A DNA stretch of 14,048 bases from Patescibacteria group bacterium (GTDB taxonomy: Bacteria > Patescibacteriota > Minisyncoccia > Phycocordibacterales > CAIRYW01). Below are positions 6,262 to 14,001 of this stretch, piece after piece. How positions within the stretch are numbered: position 1 is the first letter of the stretch; each line of letters starts with the position of its first letter. Both the position numbers and the translations under genes were made by a program. The DNA is taken from the NCBI GenBank assembly GCA_030917145.1, contig JAUPVJ010000021.1, positions 1 through 14,048 on the forward strand, given 5' to 3'. The notes beneath the pieces are model-generated. The model was given only the letters and a program-made list of their open reading frames with translations. It was not told the DNA's origin and ran no database searches.

Positions 6262-9200
6262 ATGGAAGAAAAGGAAAATCAAAAAAAGTCAGAAATTGCA
6301 CTTAGGGAAGAAGCGATTTTGGCGTTCTGGGAAAAAGAAGAGATTTTTGCTAAGTCTCAAAGCAAGGGCGCACCCCGTGGTGAGTTTGTCTTTTTCGAAG
6401 GTCCTCCTACGGCAAATGGAAAGCCTGGAATTCACCATGTTGAAACACGAAGTTTTAAAGATGTAATTCCACGCTTTAAAACAATGCGAGGTTTTCATGT
6501 AAGTCGAAAAGGTGGGTGGGACACTCACGGTCTACCTGTTGAGATTCAGGTTGAAAAAGAACTGGGGCTCAAATCAAAAAAAGAAATTGAAACTTTTGGA
6601 ATCGCAGAGTTCAATAAAAAGTGTAAAGAAAGTGTTTTAAAGTATGTAGGTCTTTGGGAAAATTTCTCAAAGAGGATTGGGTACTGGGTTGATTATGAAA
6701 ATGCTTATTTTACTTTTCAAAACAATTACATTGAATCAGTTTGGAATATTATAAAAAAAGTTGAAGACCAAAAACTTCTCTACAAAGACTACAAAGTTTT
6801 ACCTTGGTGTCCAAGGTGTGGAACTGCGCTTTCTTCGCACGAGCTTGCTCAAGGGTACGAGGAAGTCAAAGACCTATCGGTATATGTAAAATTTAAACTA
6901 GATGTAGAATCGACACGGAAAATATGCGGAAGTGACACAGAAGATTGCTACGTGTTGGCTTGGACTACGACTCCGTGGACATTACCTGGGAATGTTGCTT
7001 TGGCAGTAAATCCAGATATTGAGTATCTGTCCGTAAAAGTAGATTTAATGGGATCAACGAGTGTTATTTCTGACAAAGATTCTGAGGGAATAATTAAATC
7101 AATGGTGATAAATCCGGGTAATTATATTTTTGCTAAGGAGTTGTGGAAAAAATTTATCCCCTTATTAATTTCCTCTGTACATAATAATGCATACAGTGAT
7201 TATTGCAGTGGAAAAATTAAACAAGAAGATTTTTTTAGTCAAATTAAGACTATGAAAGGGTCAGATTTGGTTGGATTAGAATACGAACCACTTTACCCGT
7301 TTCTTGGAGAAAATTTACCGGAAGAGGAAAAAGAGAAATTGCCAAATGCATTTAAAGTTTACGATGCTGATTTTGTAACAACGACCGATGGAACGGGGGT
7401 AGTACACACAGCTGTTATGTACGGACAAGACGACTTTGCTTTGGGCACAAAAGTGAATCTTCCTAAATTTCACTTAGTAAAAGAAGATGGAACTTTTAAA
7501 GATTTTTGCGGTGCTTTTTCTGGACGTTTTGTAAAAGAGGTAAATGAAGTAGGGAAGCCTACTTTGGCAGTAGATATAATTGATGATCTAAAAAAGCGAA
7601 ATTTGTTTTTCTCCCAAGAAAATTATAAACACACATATCCGCATTGTTGGCGATGTAAAACTCCACTTATCTATTTTGCTCGAGACTCTTGGTATATAAA
7701 GATGTCGAGCCTCCGAGAAACTTTGGTAGCTGAAAACAAAAAAATAAATTGGGAGCCTGCGCACATCCGGGAAGGACGTTTTGGTGAATGGTTGCGAGAG
7801 GTAAAAGATTGGGCAGTTTCAAGAGAGCGCTATTGGGGGACACCACTTCCTGTTTGGGTCTCAGAAGACGGCTCAGAAAAACTTGTCGTAGATTCAATCG
7901 ATACTCTAAAAAAACACACAAAGAAATCAGGAAACAAATATTTTCTGATGCGTCACGGACAAAGTGAGCACAATGTAAAAGGAGTTTTGACTTCTGATAC
8001 GGAGGAGGTACATCATCTAACTGAAAAAGGAAAAAAATGTGCCCATGAGACAGCTTTGAAACTTCAAGATAAAAATATAGATTTGATTTTTTATTCTCCA
8101 CTTCGACGAACTAAAGAAACATTTGAAGAGGTAAAAAAAGTTTTGGGAGATGTAGAAAGTTTTGAGGAAAATAGAATTCGTGAAGAAGATTTCGGTGATC
8201 TTTCTGGTATGGATGTTGGAAGATTTCAAGAATTTTTTCCAGATTTTAAAACCAGGCTTCATGTTCCAGTAGAAGGTGCCGAAACTTTAACAGAAACTAA
8301 AAAAAGAATTGGGCAATTTCTTTATGAAATAGAAGAAAAATACAAGGATAAAAATATCTTGATTATTACTCATGATGGTCCAGCAGCACTTTTCAACGTG
8401 GTTGCGACAGGTGCTTCTACTGATGAAGAATTCGAAAAAGCTTATGATCCAGGAAATGATTTTATAAAAGTAGGGGAATTTGTAGAGTTTGATTTTACAC
8501 CACTTCCACACGACGAAGAATACAGACTTGATCTACACAAACCTTATATAGATTTTGTGACTTTGGTTTCAAATGGAAAAAAACTAAAGAGAGTCAAAGA
8601 GATTTTAGATGTTTGGTTTGACAGTGGTGCGATGCCTTTTGCTCAACATCATTTTCCTTTTGAAAATAAAAATTTAATTGAAGAAGGAAAGCAATTTCCT
8701 GCGGATTTTATTTCTGAAGCGATCGATCAAACTCGCGGTTGGTTTTACACACTTCACGCAATTTCAAATCTTTTGCAAAAAGGTGTGGCTTTCAAAAATG
8801 TAATTTGTTTAGGGCATCTTTTGGACAAAGATGGAAAGAAGATGTCTAAGTCTCTTGGAAACGTGGTTGATCCGTGGGACATGGCAGACAAATACGGAGT
8901 CGACACAATTCGTCTCTGGATGTACTCAGTAAACCAACCAGGGGAGAGTAAAAACTTTGATGAAAAAACTGTAGATGAGCTTCGAAAAAAATTCTTTAAT
9001 TTACTCGACAATGTTTTGTCTTTTTATCTTCTTGGAAGAGATGAGTCTTTGGAAAGTAAACCTCTAGAAAAATCACAAAATATTTTAGACAGTTGGATTC
9101 TCGCAAGACTTTCACAGTTAAACAAGGAAGTAGTAGAGGATTTGGAAAACTACAAACTCTTAGAGCCGGTACGCGCGATGAAAGATTTTATCGACGATCT

Positions 9201-9906
9201 TTCTACTTGGTATGTTAGACGCTCTAGAGAGCGTATTAGAGAAGGAGACCAAGAGGCTTTGTCGACTTTGTATTTTGTTTTGAAAAATTTTGCAAAGATT
9301 TTAGCTCCTTTTGCGCCTTTCTACGCTGAACACCTTTTCCTAACTTTGCGAAATAAAGATGAAAATGAAAGTGTGCATCTTGAAGATTTTCCTGAAATTA
9401 AATTTTTTGATGAAGATTTAATAAAAGAAATGGAAAACGTGCGAGCCTTAGCCTCTCTTGGGCTTGAGGCAAGAAATCGTGCAAATATAAAAGTAAGACA
9501 ACCGCTCGCCACACTCAAAGCCTCAAGTTCTAAGTTTCAGTTTTCAAAAGCAGGGTTAGTTGAAATTGTAAAAGAAGAAGTAAATGTAAAAGAGATTGTT
9601 TTCAGTGAAGTGGATAATGTGGAATTAGATACAGAAATAACTGAAGAACTTAGAAAAGAAGGAGTGGTACGAGAGTTTATGCGCGCAATTCAAGAACTCC
9701 GGAAAGAAGAAGGCTTTAGTCAAAAAGATAAAGCAAAGCTTACTGTTTCTTGCGGAGAAAAACTAAAAGAAATTTTTAGCGAAGAAGAATTCTCAAAAGA
9801 AATTAAAAAAGTTACAGGGCTTAGTGAATTAAGTTTTGGTGAAGTTTCTGGAAAAGAAATCACTCTCGATGGGGAAGCGATCCGGATTTTAATTGAGAAA
9901 ATATAA
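6262..9906 (+). CDS. ileS: isoleucyl-tRNA synthetase, type 2, with inserted histidine-phosphatase domain
   Basis: Charges tRNA-Ile. The 1214-residue protein has PPTANGKPGIHHVE with GIHH at residues 56-59 in place of HIGH, a zinc-type CPRC (183-186), and the editing domain from TTTPWTLP (235 on) to GTGVVHTAVMYGQDD (377-391). It then has HCWRC (461-465), SRERYWGTPLPVW, LDVWFDSG, KMSKS at 860-864 and an anticodon-binding domain (STWYVRRSR). These motifs, especially GxHH and HCWRC, mark the eukaryote-like IleRS2 type. Between VWVSEDGSE and LHKPYIDFV, where other IleRS have a short link, a histidine-phosphatase domain of about 180 residues is present. Without it the length would be the usual 1030 or so. 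The editing domain also looks about 30 residues longer than usual around 270-330. The frame is uninterrupted, so this is a true fusion by insertion. Confidence 0.95.
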   Translation: MEEKENQKKSEIALREEAILAFWEKEEIFAKSQSKGAPRGEFVFFEGPPTANGKPGIHHVETRSFKDVIPRFKTMRGFHVSRKGGWDTHGLPVEIQVEKELGLKSKKEIETFGIAEFNKKCKESVLKYVGLWENFSKRIGYWVDYENAYFTFQNNYIESVWNIIKKVEDQKLLYKDYKVLPWCPRCGTALSSHELAQGYEEVKDLSVYVKFKLDVESTRKICGSDTEDCYVLAWTTTPWTLPGNVALAVNPDIEYLSVKVDLMGSTSVISDKDSEGIIKSMVINPGNYIFAKELWKKFIPLLISSVHNNAYSDYCSGKIKQEDFFSQIKTMKGSDLVGLEYEPLYPFLGENLPEEEKEKLPNAFKVYDADFVTTTDGTGVVHTAVMYGQDDFALGTKVNLPKFHLVKEDGTFKDFCGAFSGRFVKEVNEVGKPTLAVDIIDDLKKRNLFFSQENYKHTYPHCWRCKTPLIYFARDSWYIKMSSLRETLVAENKKINWEPAHIREGRFGEWLREVKDWAVSRERYWGTPLPVWVSEDGSEKLVVDSIDTLKKHTKKSGNKYFLMRHGQSEHNVKGVLTSDTEEVHHLTEKGKKCAHETALKLQDKNIDLIFYSPLRRTKETFEEVKKVLGDVESFEENRIREEDFGDLSGMDVGRFQEFFPDFKTRLHVPVEGAETLTETKKRIGQFLYEIEEKYKDKNILIITHDGPAALFNVVATGASTDEEFEKAYDPGNDFIKVGEFVEFDFTPLPHDEEYRLDLHKPYIDFVTLVSNGKKLKRVKEILDVWFDSGAMPFAQHHFPFENKNLIEEGKQFPADFISEAIDQTRGWFYTLHAISNLLQKGVAFKNVICLGHLLDKDGKKMSKSLGNVVDPWDMADKYGVDTIRLWMYSVNQPGESKNFDEKTVDELRKKFFNLLDNVLSFYLLGRDESLESKPLEKSQNILDSWILARLSQLNKEVVEDLENYKLLEPVRAMKDFIDDLSTWYVRRSRERIREGDQEALSTLYFVLKNFAKILAPFAPFYAEHLFLTLRNKDENESVHLEDFPEIKFFDEDLIKEMENVRALASLGLEARNRANIKVRQPLATLKASSSKFQFSKAGLVEIVKEEVNVKEIVFSEVDNVELDTEITEELRKEGVVREFMRAIQELRKEEGFSQKDKAKLTVSCGEKLKEIFSEEEFSKEIKKVTGLSELSFGEVSGKEITLDGEAIRILIEKI
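7933..8481 (+). other. histidine-phosphatase (phosphoglycerate-mutase-like) domain inside IleRS
   Basis: Residues about 558-740 of IleRS form a full histidine-phosphatase fold by motif. FLMRHGQSEHN carries the RHG box with Arg 564 and the phospho-acceptor His 565. YSPLRRTKET carries the phosphate-pocket Arg 616. IREEDFGDLSG carries the likely proton donor Glu 641. ILIITHDGP carries the second catalytic His 704. All catalytic positions of the family are intact, so an active phosphomonoesterase is expected from family knowledge. The boundaries are estimates. The substrate is unknown. Confidence 0.92.
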
Positions 9907-9930
9907 GAATCTTTTCTCTGTGGTTTTTTC

Positions 9931-9965
9931 TATCACCTATCACCTATCACCTAAAACCTACCACC
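9931..9965. repeat. five tandem 7-base repeats before recO
   Basis: TATCACC occurs three times exactly (9931-9937, 9938-9944, 9945-9951), followed by TAAAACC and TACCACC. On the minus strand this reads as repeats of GGTGATA. The array fills half of the 68-base ileS-recO spacer. No clear promoter, terminator or Shine-Dalgarno site is seen in the remainder. Confidence 0.85.
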
Positions 9966-9974
9966 TTCTAAAAA

Positions 9975-10574
9975 ATGTCTCACACCAAATACACAACTCG
10001 CGCTTTTGTTCTAAAGACAAAAAATTCTGGAGAAGCTGACAAAACAGCCTTTCTTTTTAGTGAGGATTTTGGATTGCTCCGAGCTTTTGCAAAAAGTGTG
10101 CGAAAAGATGGAGCAAAACTGAAGCCGTATTGTCAGAACGGAATTTTTTTAAATGCTACCGTTATAAAGGGTCGTGAGATTTGGAGATTCATAGAAGGGG
10201 AGTGTGAAGAATTTTCGCACCTTTCTTTTCCAAAGAGAAGAGTAAAAGAGAAAGTTTTCGGACTTGCTTTGTCTTTGTCTGGAGAAGAAGAAAAAAATTA
10301 TAGAGTTTTTGAAACTTTGGATTTTTTTGTAAAGAAAATTGAAAAAGAGGAAAATGAAAATCTCGAAGCCTTAGAGGTTGTCACAGTCCTTCGGCTTCTT
10401 GATGCGCTTGGATATGGAAAGCCATTAGAATCATTCGCGGTTTCTATGGAAGGAGAAATTACAGACAGTGACGTGTTAAATACGAAGACGAATATAAAAA
10501 AACTCATACCTTTAATCAATGAGTCTCTACAAGCAACGCATTTGGTAGTAAACAAAAAGAATTTTCTGATATAA
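9975..10574 (+). CDS. recO: DNA repair protein RecO
   Basis: RecO acts with RecR to load RecA on gapped DNA covered by SSB. The 199-residue protein has the N-terminal OB-fold signature: YTTRAFVLKTKNSGEADKTAFLFSEDFGLLRAFAK, with the G-E-A-D motif near residues 18-21 and a KSVRK basic loop. A helical C-terminal domain includes LEVVTVLRLLDALGYG. It is short for RecO (about 240 is common) and has no CxxC zinc site; only two Cys are present. The start at 9975 gives the family's usual N-terminus. The last codons overlap the -10 box of the next gene, which starts eight bases after the stop. Confidence 0.87.
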   Translation: MSHTKYTTRAFVLKTKNSGEADKTAFLFSEDFGLLRAFAKSVRKDGAKLKPYCQNGIFLNATVIKGREIWRFIEGECEEFSHLSFPKRRVKEKVFGLALSLSGEEEKNYRVFETLDFFVKKIEKEENENLEALEVVTVLRLLDALGYGKPLESFAVSMEGEITDSDVLNTKTNIKKLIPLINESLQATHLVVNKKNFLI

Positions 10575-10575
10575 T
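10567..10575 (+). promoter_or_regulatory. extended -10 promoter embedded in the recO stop
   Basis: TGATATAAT is a perfect extended -10 (TGn plus TATAAT) that contains the recO stop codon TAA. It ends seven bases before the ATG at 10583, so a leaderless transcript is predicted. The next gene is then transcribed on its own in addition to any read-through from recO. An extended -10 can work without a -35; I see none at normal spacing. Confidence 0.55.
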
Positions 10576-10582
10576 TTAGCCA

Positions 10583-12520
10583 ATGGTTACAGAAGAAAAC
10601 GACGGAAAATTAGAAAGGTTAAAGAAAGCTCTATATTCAAAAAATGTAGAGTTTCAAGAGACTTTTCCTTTGGATTTAAAAGAGCACGGTGGGGCACCAG
10701 ATACTGATTTTGCGGAAGATGCAGAAGAAAAGCCTAAGCTAGAAACTCCACCCCCTGATTTTAAAAACAATAAAAGTAATTTATCGCTTTGGATTTTCCT
10801 GAGCTCTTTTTTGTTTTTTGTAATTGCACTCGGAGTGTTTTTCTTTATTCAGGTAAAAGGGGGAAATACAATCTCTTCTTCAAATATAAAAATAGATATC
10901 ATTGGACCAACTCAGGCTTCTTCAGGAGAGGAAACAATTTTTGATGTAGTGATCACAAACGAAAACGATGCACCCGTAGAACTCGCAGATCTTTTGATTT
11001 CTTATCCACGAGGCACACGTTCAGCCCTCGATCGTTCTACTGATTTTCCAAGAGAAAAGATCGTGATCGGTACTATTGCAAAAGGGGAAGTGGTGCGAAA
11101 AACAATTCGGCCAATTCTTTTTGGTGAGGAGGGGACGATGCTTTCTTTAGGTTTTACACTTGAGTACAGGCTCGCAAATTCTCAAAGTGTTTTTGAGAAA
11201 AAAGCGACCTATGACATTCCGGTAGGTACTTCGCCAGTAAGCTTAAAGGTAGAAGGGTTAAAAGAAATCAATGCCAGTCAAGATATTACTTTAAGTGTTA
11301 CGTTAAATTCAAACTCAACAGATGTGGTAAAGAATTTGCTTTTGGTGGCTGAATTTCCAAATGGTTTTGAAGTAAAAGAAGTGACACCAAAAGCTATAGA
11401 AGGAAAAACAGTTTGGCGACTTGGAGACATAGAGAGTGGGGGAGAAAAAGTGGTAAAAATAAAAGGACGTGTTTACGGAAATCAAAATGAAGAAAAGTTT
11501 TTTAGATTCTCTCTTGGTGGGGAAAGTAGTTTGGTTCCACTTTCTATCGAAGCTCCTTTTACTAAGACAAACCATGTAGTGTTGGTGCGCCAACCTTTCA
11601 TTGGTGCCACTCTCACAGTCGACGGAGGAAGTACAAACCAAAATGTTGTAAAACCCGGAAAAGATTTACGTCTCGCGGTTTCTTGGGAAAACAATCTTAC
11701 TGTACCGATTTTGGATGCGTCGATTGAAATGAGACTACGAGGAAGTTTCTTAGATAAAAAATCTATTTCACCGGATAAAGGTTTTTACCGATCTTCAACA
11801 GACTCAATCACTTGGACAAAACTCGAAGATGAGAGGCTTACTGTAATTGGTCCAAATGACGATGGGGATATTCGTGTTGCAGGTAAACTTTTTGGAAGCT
11901 TTGCTAAAGAAGCAAGTGGAAAGAAAAACGAAGAAGTTTTAGTAGACGTAACGATCAAAGGTAAAAGACTTTCAGAAGATAATGTGCCTGAGGAAATAAT
12001 TTCAACAATAAGTCGGAAGTTAAAAGTAGAAACTGAAGCAACTCTTTCGTCTAAAATTGTTCACTACGGAGGCGCAATTGCAAACCAAGGTGTCTTGCCT
12101 CCACAAGTAGATAAAAAAACAGAATACACTGTGACTTGGGGCGTAACTAATTCTTTAAACGATATCGAAGGAGCGAAAGTTGTTGCGGTCTTGCCATCTT
12201 ATGTAGAGTGGGGAGATGTGACCTTGCCAACAAGTGAAAAAATTTCTTTCAACAAAGTGTCTCGAGAAATCACTTGGGATATAGGGAAAGTGCTTGCTGG
12301 AGGGGGGATAGGAGGGTCTTTTAGAGAGGTTTCTTTTAAAATCGCTATTACTCCGAGTCTTAGTCAAATTGGGGCAAGCCCGACTCTTTTAAAGATTGCG
12401 TCATTTACTGGGCGTGATACATTTACTGGCACAGATTTGGTGACAAAGACACAGGATCTCACGACATCTTTGATAGGGGATCCTGCGTTTAAATACGGGG
12501 ATGATAGGGTGAGAGAATAA
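10583..12520 (+). CDS. single-pass membrane protein with Ig/DUF11-like extracellular repeats
   Basis: I cannot name this 645-residue protein. Residues 1-65 are acidic and Pro-rich and probably cytoplasmic. One transmembrane helix follows at about 67-90 (LSLWIFLSSF onward), and residues 92-645 are beta-rich and would lie outside the membrane. This large part shows repeated patterns typical of DUF11/CARDB-like Ig folds: a conserved ITNENDAPVELADLLISYPRG block, SVTLNSNSTDVVKNLLLVAEFPNGFEV with WRLGDIESGGEKVVKIKG, and TWGVTNSLNDIEGAKVVAVLPSYVEW with ITWDIGKVLAGGG. I count at least three to four such domains. There is no LPxTG anchor or catalytic motif. It may be a surface structural or adhesive protein. 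It lies between recO and glyQS. Confidence 0.82.
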   Translation: MVTEENDGKLERLKKALYSKNVEFQETFPLDLKEHGGAPDTDFAEDAEEKPKLETPPPDFKNNKSNLSLWIFLSSFLFFVIALGVFFFIQVKGGNTISSSNIKIDIIGPTQASSGEETIFDVVITNENDAPVELADLLISYPRGTRSALDRSTDFPREKIVIGTIAKGEVVRKTIRPILFGEEGTMLSLGFTLEYRLANSQSVFEKKATYDIPVGTSPVSLKVEGLKEINASQDITLSVTLNSNSTDVVKNLLLVAEFPNGFEVKEVTPKAIEGKTVWRLGDIESGGEKVVKIKGRVYGNQNEEKFFRFSLGGESSLVPLSIEAPFTKTNHVVLVRQPFIGATLTVDGGSTNQNVVKPGKDLRLAVSWENNLTVPILDASIEMRLRGSFLDKKSISPDKGFYRSSTDSITWTKLEDERLTVIGPNDDGDIRVAGKLFGSFAKEASGKKNEEVLVDVTIKGKRLSEDNVPEEIISTISRKLKVETEATLSSKIVHYGGAIANQGVLPPQVDKKTEYTVTWGVTNSLNDIEGAKVVAVLPSYVEWGDVTLPTSEKISFNKVSREITWDIGKVLAGGGIGGSFREVSFKIAITPSLSQIGASPTLLKIASFTGRDTFTGTDLVTKTQDLTTSLIGDPAFKYGDDRVRE

Positions 12521-12523
12521 GAA

Positions 12524-12576
12524 GTGATGAGTTGAAAGTGATAAGTGATGAGAAATTATAAGTTGGTAAGTAAAAA
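12524..12576. repeat. degenerate 7-base repeats before glyQS
   Basis: The 62-base spacer is largely made of heptads beginning with G: GTGATGA, GTTGAAA, GTGATAA, GTGATGA, then GAAATTA, GTTGGTAA and GTAAAAA. The unit GTGATRA matches the minus-strand reading (GGTGATA) of the array before recO, in the opposite orientation and less perfect. No terminator is seen between the two genes. Confidence 0.65.
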
Positions 12577-12582
12577 GTTTAG

Positions 12583-13953
12583 ATGGCAAAACAAGAAGAA
12601 AACAATGGAATGGAAAAGATAATTTCTCTTTGCAAAAGGAGAGGTTTTATTTATCCCGGATCTGAGATCTACGGAGGTCTTGCTGGTACTTATGATTACG
12701 GACCACTCGGCTCTCTTTTAAAGAAAAATATTGAAGATTCTTGGCTACAGTTTTTTGTTACATCAAAAGAAAACATGTATCTCATTGATACTCCAATTTT
12801 AATGCACCCAAAAGTTTGGGAAGCTTCAGGGCACACTTCAGAATTTATTGACCCTTTGGTTGATGATTTAAAAACAAAAAAAAGATACAGAGCAGACCAT
12901 CTTCTTGAAGAAGCAGGAGTAGATGCTGAAAAACTTACCGTTGTGGAAATGGACGCAAAGATTAAGGAGCTTGGACTTAAGAGCCCGGAAGGCAACCCAC
13001 TTTCAGATGTTCGAAAGTTTAATTTAATGCTTGAAACAAAAATGGGAGCAGTAGAAGAAACTGCTGTCTCTACATATTTGCGTCCCGAAGAAGCACAAAG
13101 TATGTTTGTGAATTTTAAAAATGTTTTAAATTCTATGTCACCGAAAGTACCTTTTGGAATTGCTCAAATCGGAAAAGCTTTTCGAAATGAAATCACCCCA
13201 AGAGATTTTACATATAGACTTCGTGAGTTTGAGATCATGGAATTTGAATATTTTTTCCATCCAGACACAAAATGGGAACTACTTTTCGATGACTTTCTAG
13301 AAGCGCAAAAAGTGTGGCTTCAGGAAATTGGAGTGGACACTTCTAAACTTCACGCCCTTGAGCACCCTGAAACTGGTAGAGCGCACTACAGTAAAAAAAC
13401 TGTTGATCTTGAATTTGAATATCCTTTTGGTACAAAAGAGCTCACAGGTCTGGCTCACAGGGGGAATTTTGACCTTACACAACATCAAAAATTTTCTGGA
13501 GAATCTATGGAAATTTTTGACGAAGAAACAAAAGAAAAATTTATTCCACATGTTTTAGAACCAACGATTAGTGTTGATCGGGCAATACTCGCTCTTTTGG
13601 TTTCTGCTTACAATGAAGAGGTTGGCGCGGAAGGGGAAGTGCGTGTTTTCTTGAGATTACCAAAAACCGTAGCTCCTTTTAAAGCCTGCGTGTCTCCGCT
13701 TTTGAAAAACAAACCAGAGCTCCAAGCAAAAGCGCGAGAGGTGTTTTCTCTACTTAAAAAAGAATTTGGAAACGTCGCGTACGATGACAATGGAAACATT
13801 GGAAAGCGATACAGAAGACAAGATGAGATCGGGACACCAGTTTGTATCACAATTGATTTCGATACTTTGGAAAACGACACGGTAACTGTGCGTGATCGAG
13901 ACAGTGGGGAACAAAAACGAGTGCCGATATCTCAGTTGACAAAAGAGGTATAG
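12583..13953 (+). CDS. glyQS: glycyl-tRNA synthetase, single-chain alpha2 type
   Basis: Charges tRNA-Gly; class II synthetase of the homodimeric eukaryote/archaeal-like type rather than the alpha2-beta2 type. The 456-residue protein begins with ISLCKRRGFIYPGSEIYGG and YDYGPLG, typical of this type. Motif 1 lies around MYLIDTPILMHPKVWEASGH. Motif 2 is FRNEITPR (Arg 201, Glu 203) with REFEIMEFEYFF. Motif 3 is EPTISVDRAI (Arg 333), where the usual Gly is Ser 330. The C-terminal anticodon-binding domain (VAPFKACVSPL, then YRRQDEIGTPVCITIDFDT and DTVTVRDRDSGEQ) is complete. A second possible start is Met 10; I prefer the first ATG, but the spacer gives no Shine-Dalgarno evidence either way. Its length is somewhat below the 500 or so of Thermus GlyRS. 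Confidence 0.94.
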   Translation: MAKQEENNGMEKIISLCKRRGFIYPGSEIYGGLAGTYDYGPLGSLLKKNIEDSWLQFFVTSKENMYLIDTPILMHPKVWEASGHTSEFIDPLVDDLKTKKRYRADHLLEEAGVDAEKLTVVEMDAKIKELGLKSPEGNPLSDVRKFNLMLETKMGAVEETAVSTYLRPEEAQSMFVNFKNVLNSMSPKVPFGIAQIGKAFRNEITPRDFTYRLREFEIMEFEYFFHPDTKWELLFDDFLEAQKVWLQEIGVDTSKLHALEHPETGRAHYSKKTVDLEFEYPFGTKELTGLAHRGNFDLTQHQKFSGESMEIFDEETKEKFIPHVLEPTISVDRAILALLVSAYNEEVGAEGEVRVFLRLPKTVAPFKACVSPLLKNKPELQAKAREVFSLLKKEFGNVAYDDNGNIGKRYRRQDEIGTPVCITIDFDTLENDTVTVRDRDSGEQKRVPISQLTKEV

Positions 13954-13964
13954 TGTGCTATCAT
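13936..13964 (+). promoter_or_regulatory. near-consensus promoter at the right edge
   Basis: TTGACA (13936-13941, perfect) and TATCAT (13959-13964, 5 of 6) are separated by 17 bases, with TG at 13956-13957 making an extended -10. It is the strongest promoter in the window. The -35 lies inside the last glyQS codons. The predicted start is near 13971. It must drive a gene or RNA that lies mostly beyond the window. Confidence 0.72.
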
Positions 13965-13967
13965 AGT

Positions 13968-13999
13968 ACTTAGATTCTTAGAGAGATCTAAGTGGTTTT
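13968..13999 (+). terminator. hairpin followed by T-run after glyQS
   Basis: ACTTAGAT (13968-13975) pairs with ATCTAAGT (13986-13993), loop of ten bases, followed by GGTTTTT. It could be a weak AT-rich terminator of glyQS. It also lies right at the predicted start of the promoter just upstream, so part of the stem would be the 5' end of the new transcript. The role is therefore uncertain. Confidence 0.45.
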
Positions 14000-14001
14000 T
14001 C

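Noticed and set aside
7933..8481. Assembly artefact or separate phosphatase gene interrupting ileS.
   Set aside because: The frame is continuous across both joints, IleRS motifs resume exactly after the insert, and codon use looks the same on both sides.
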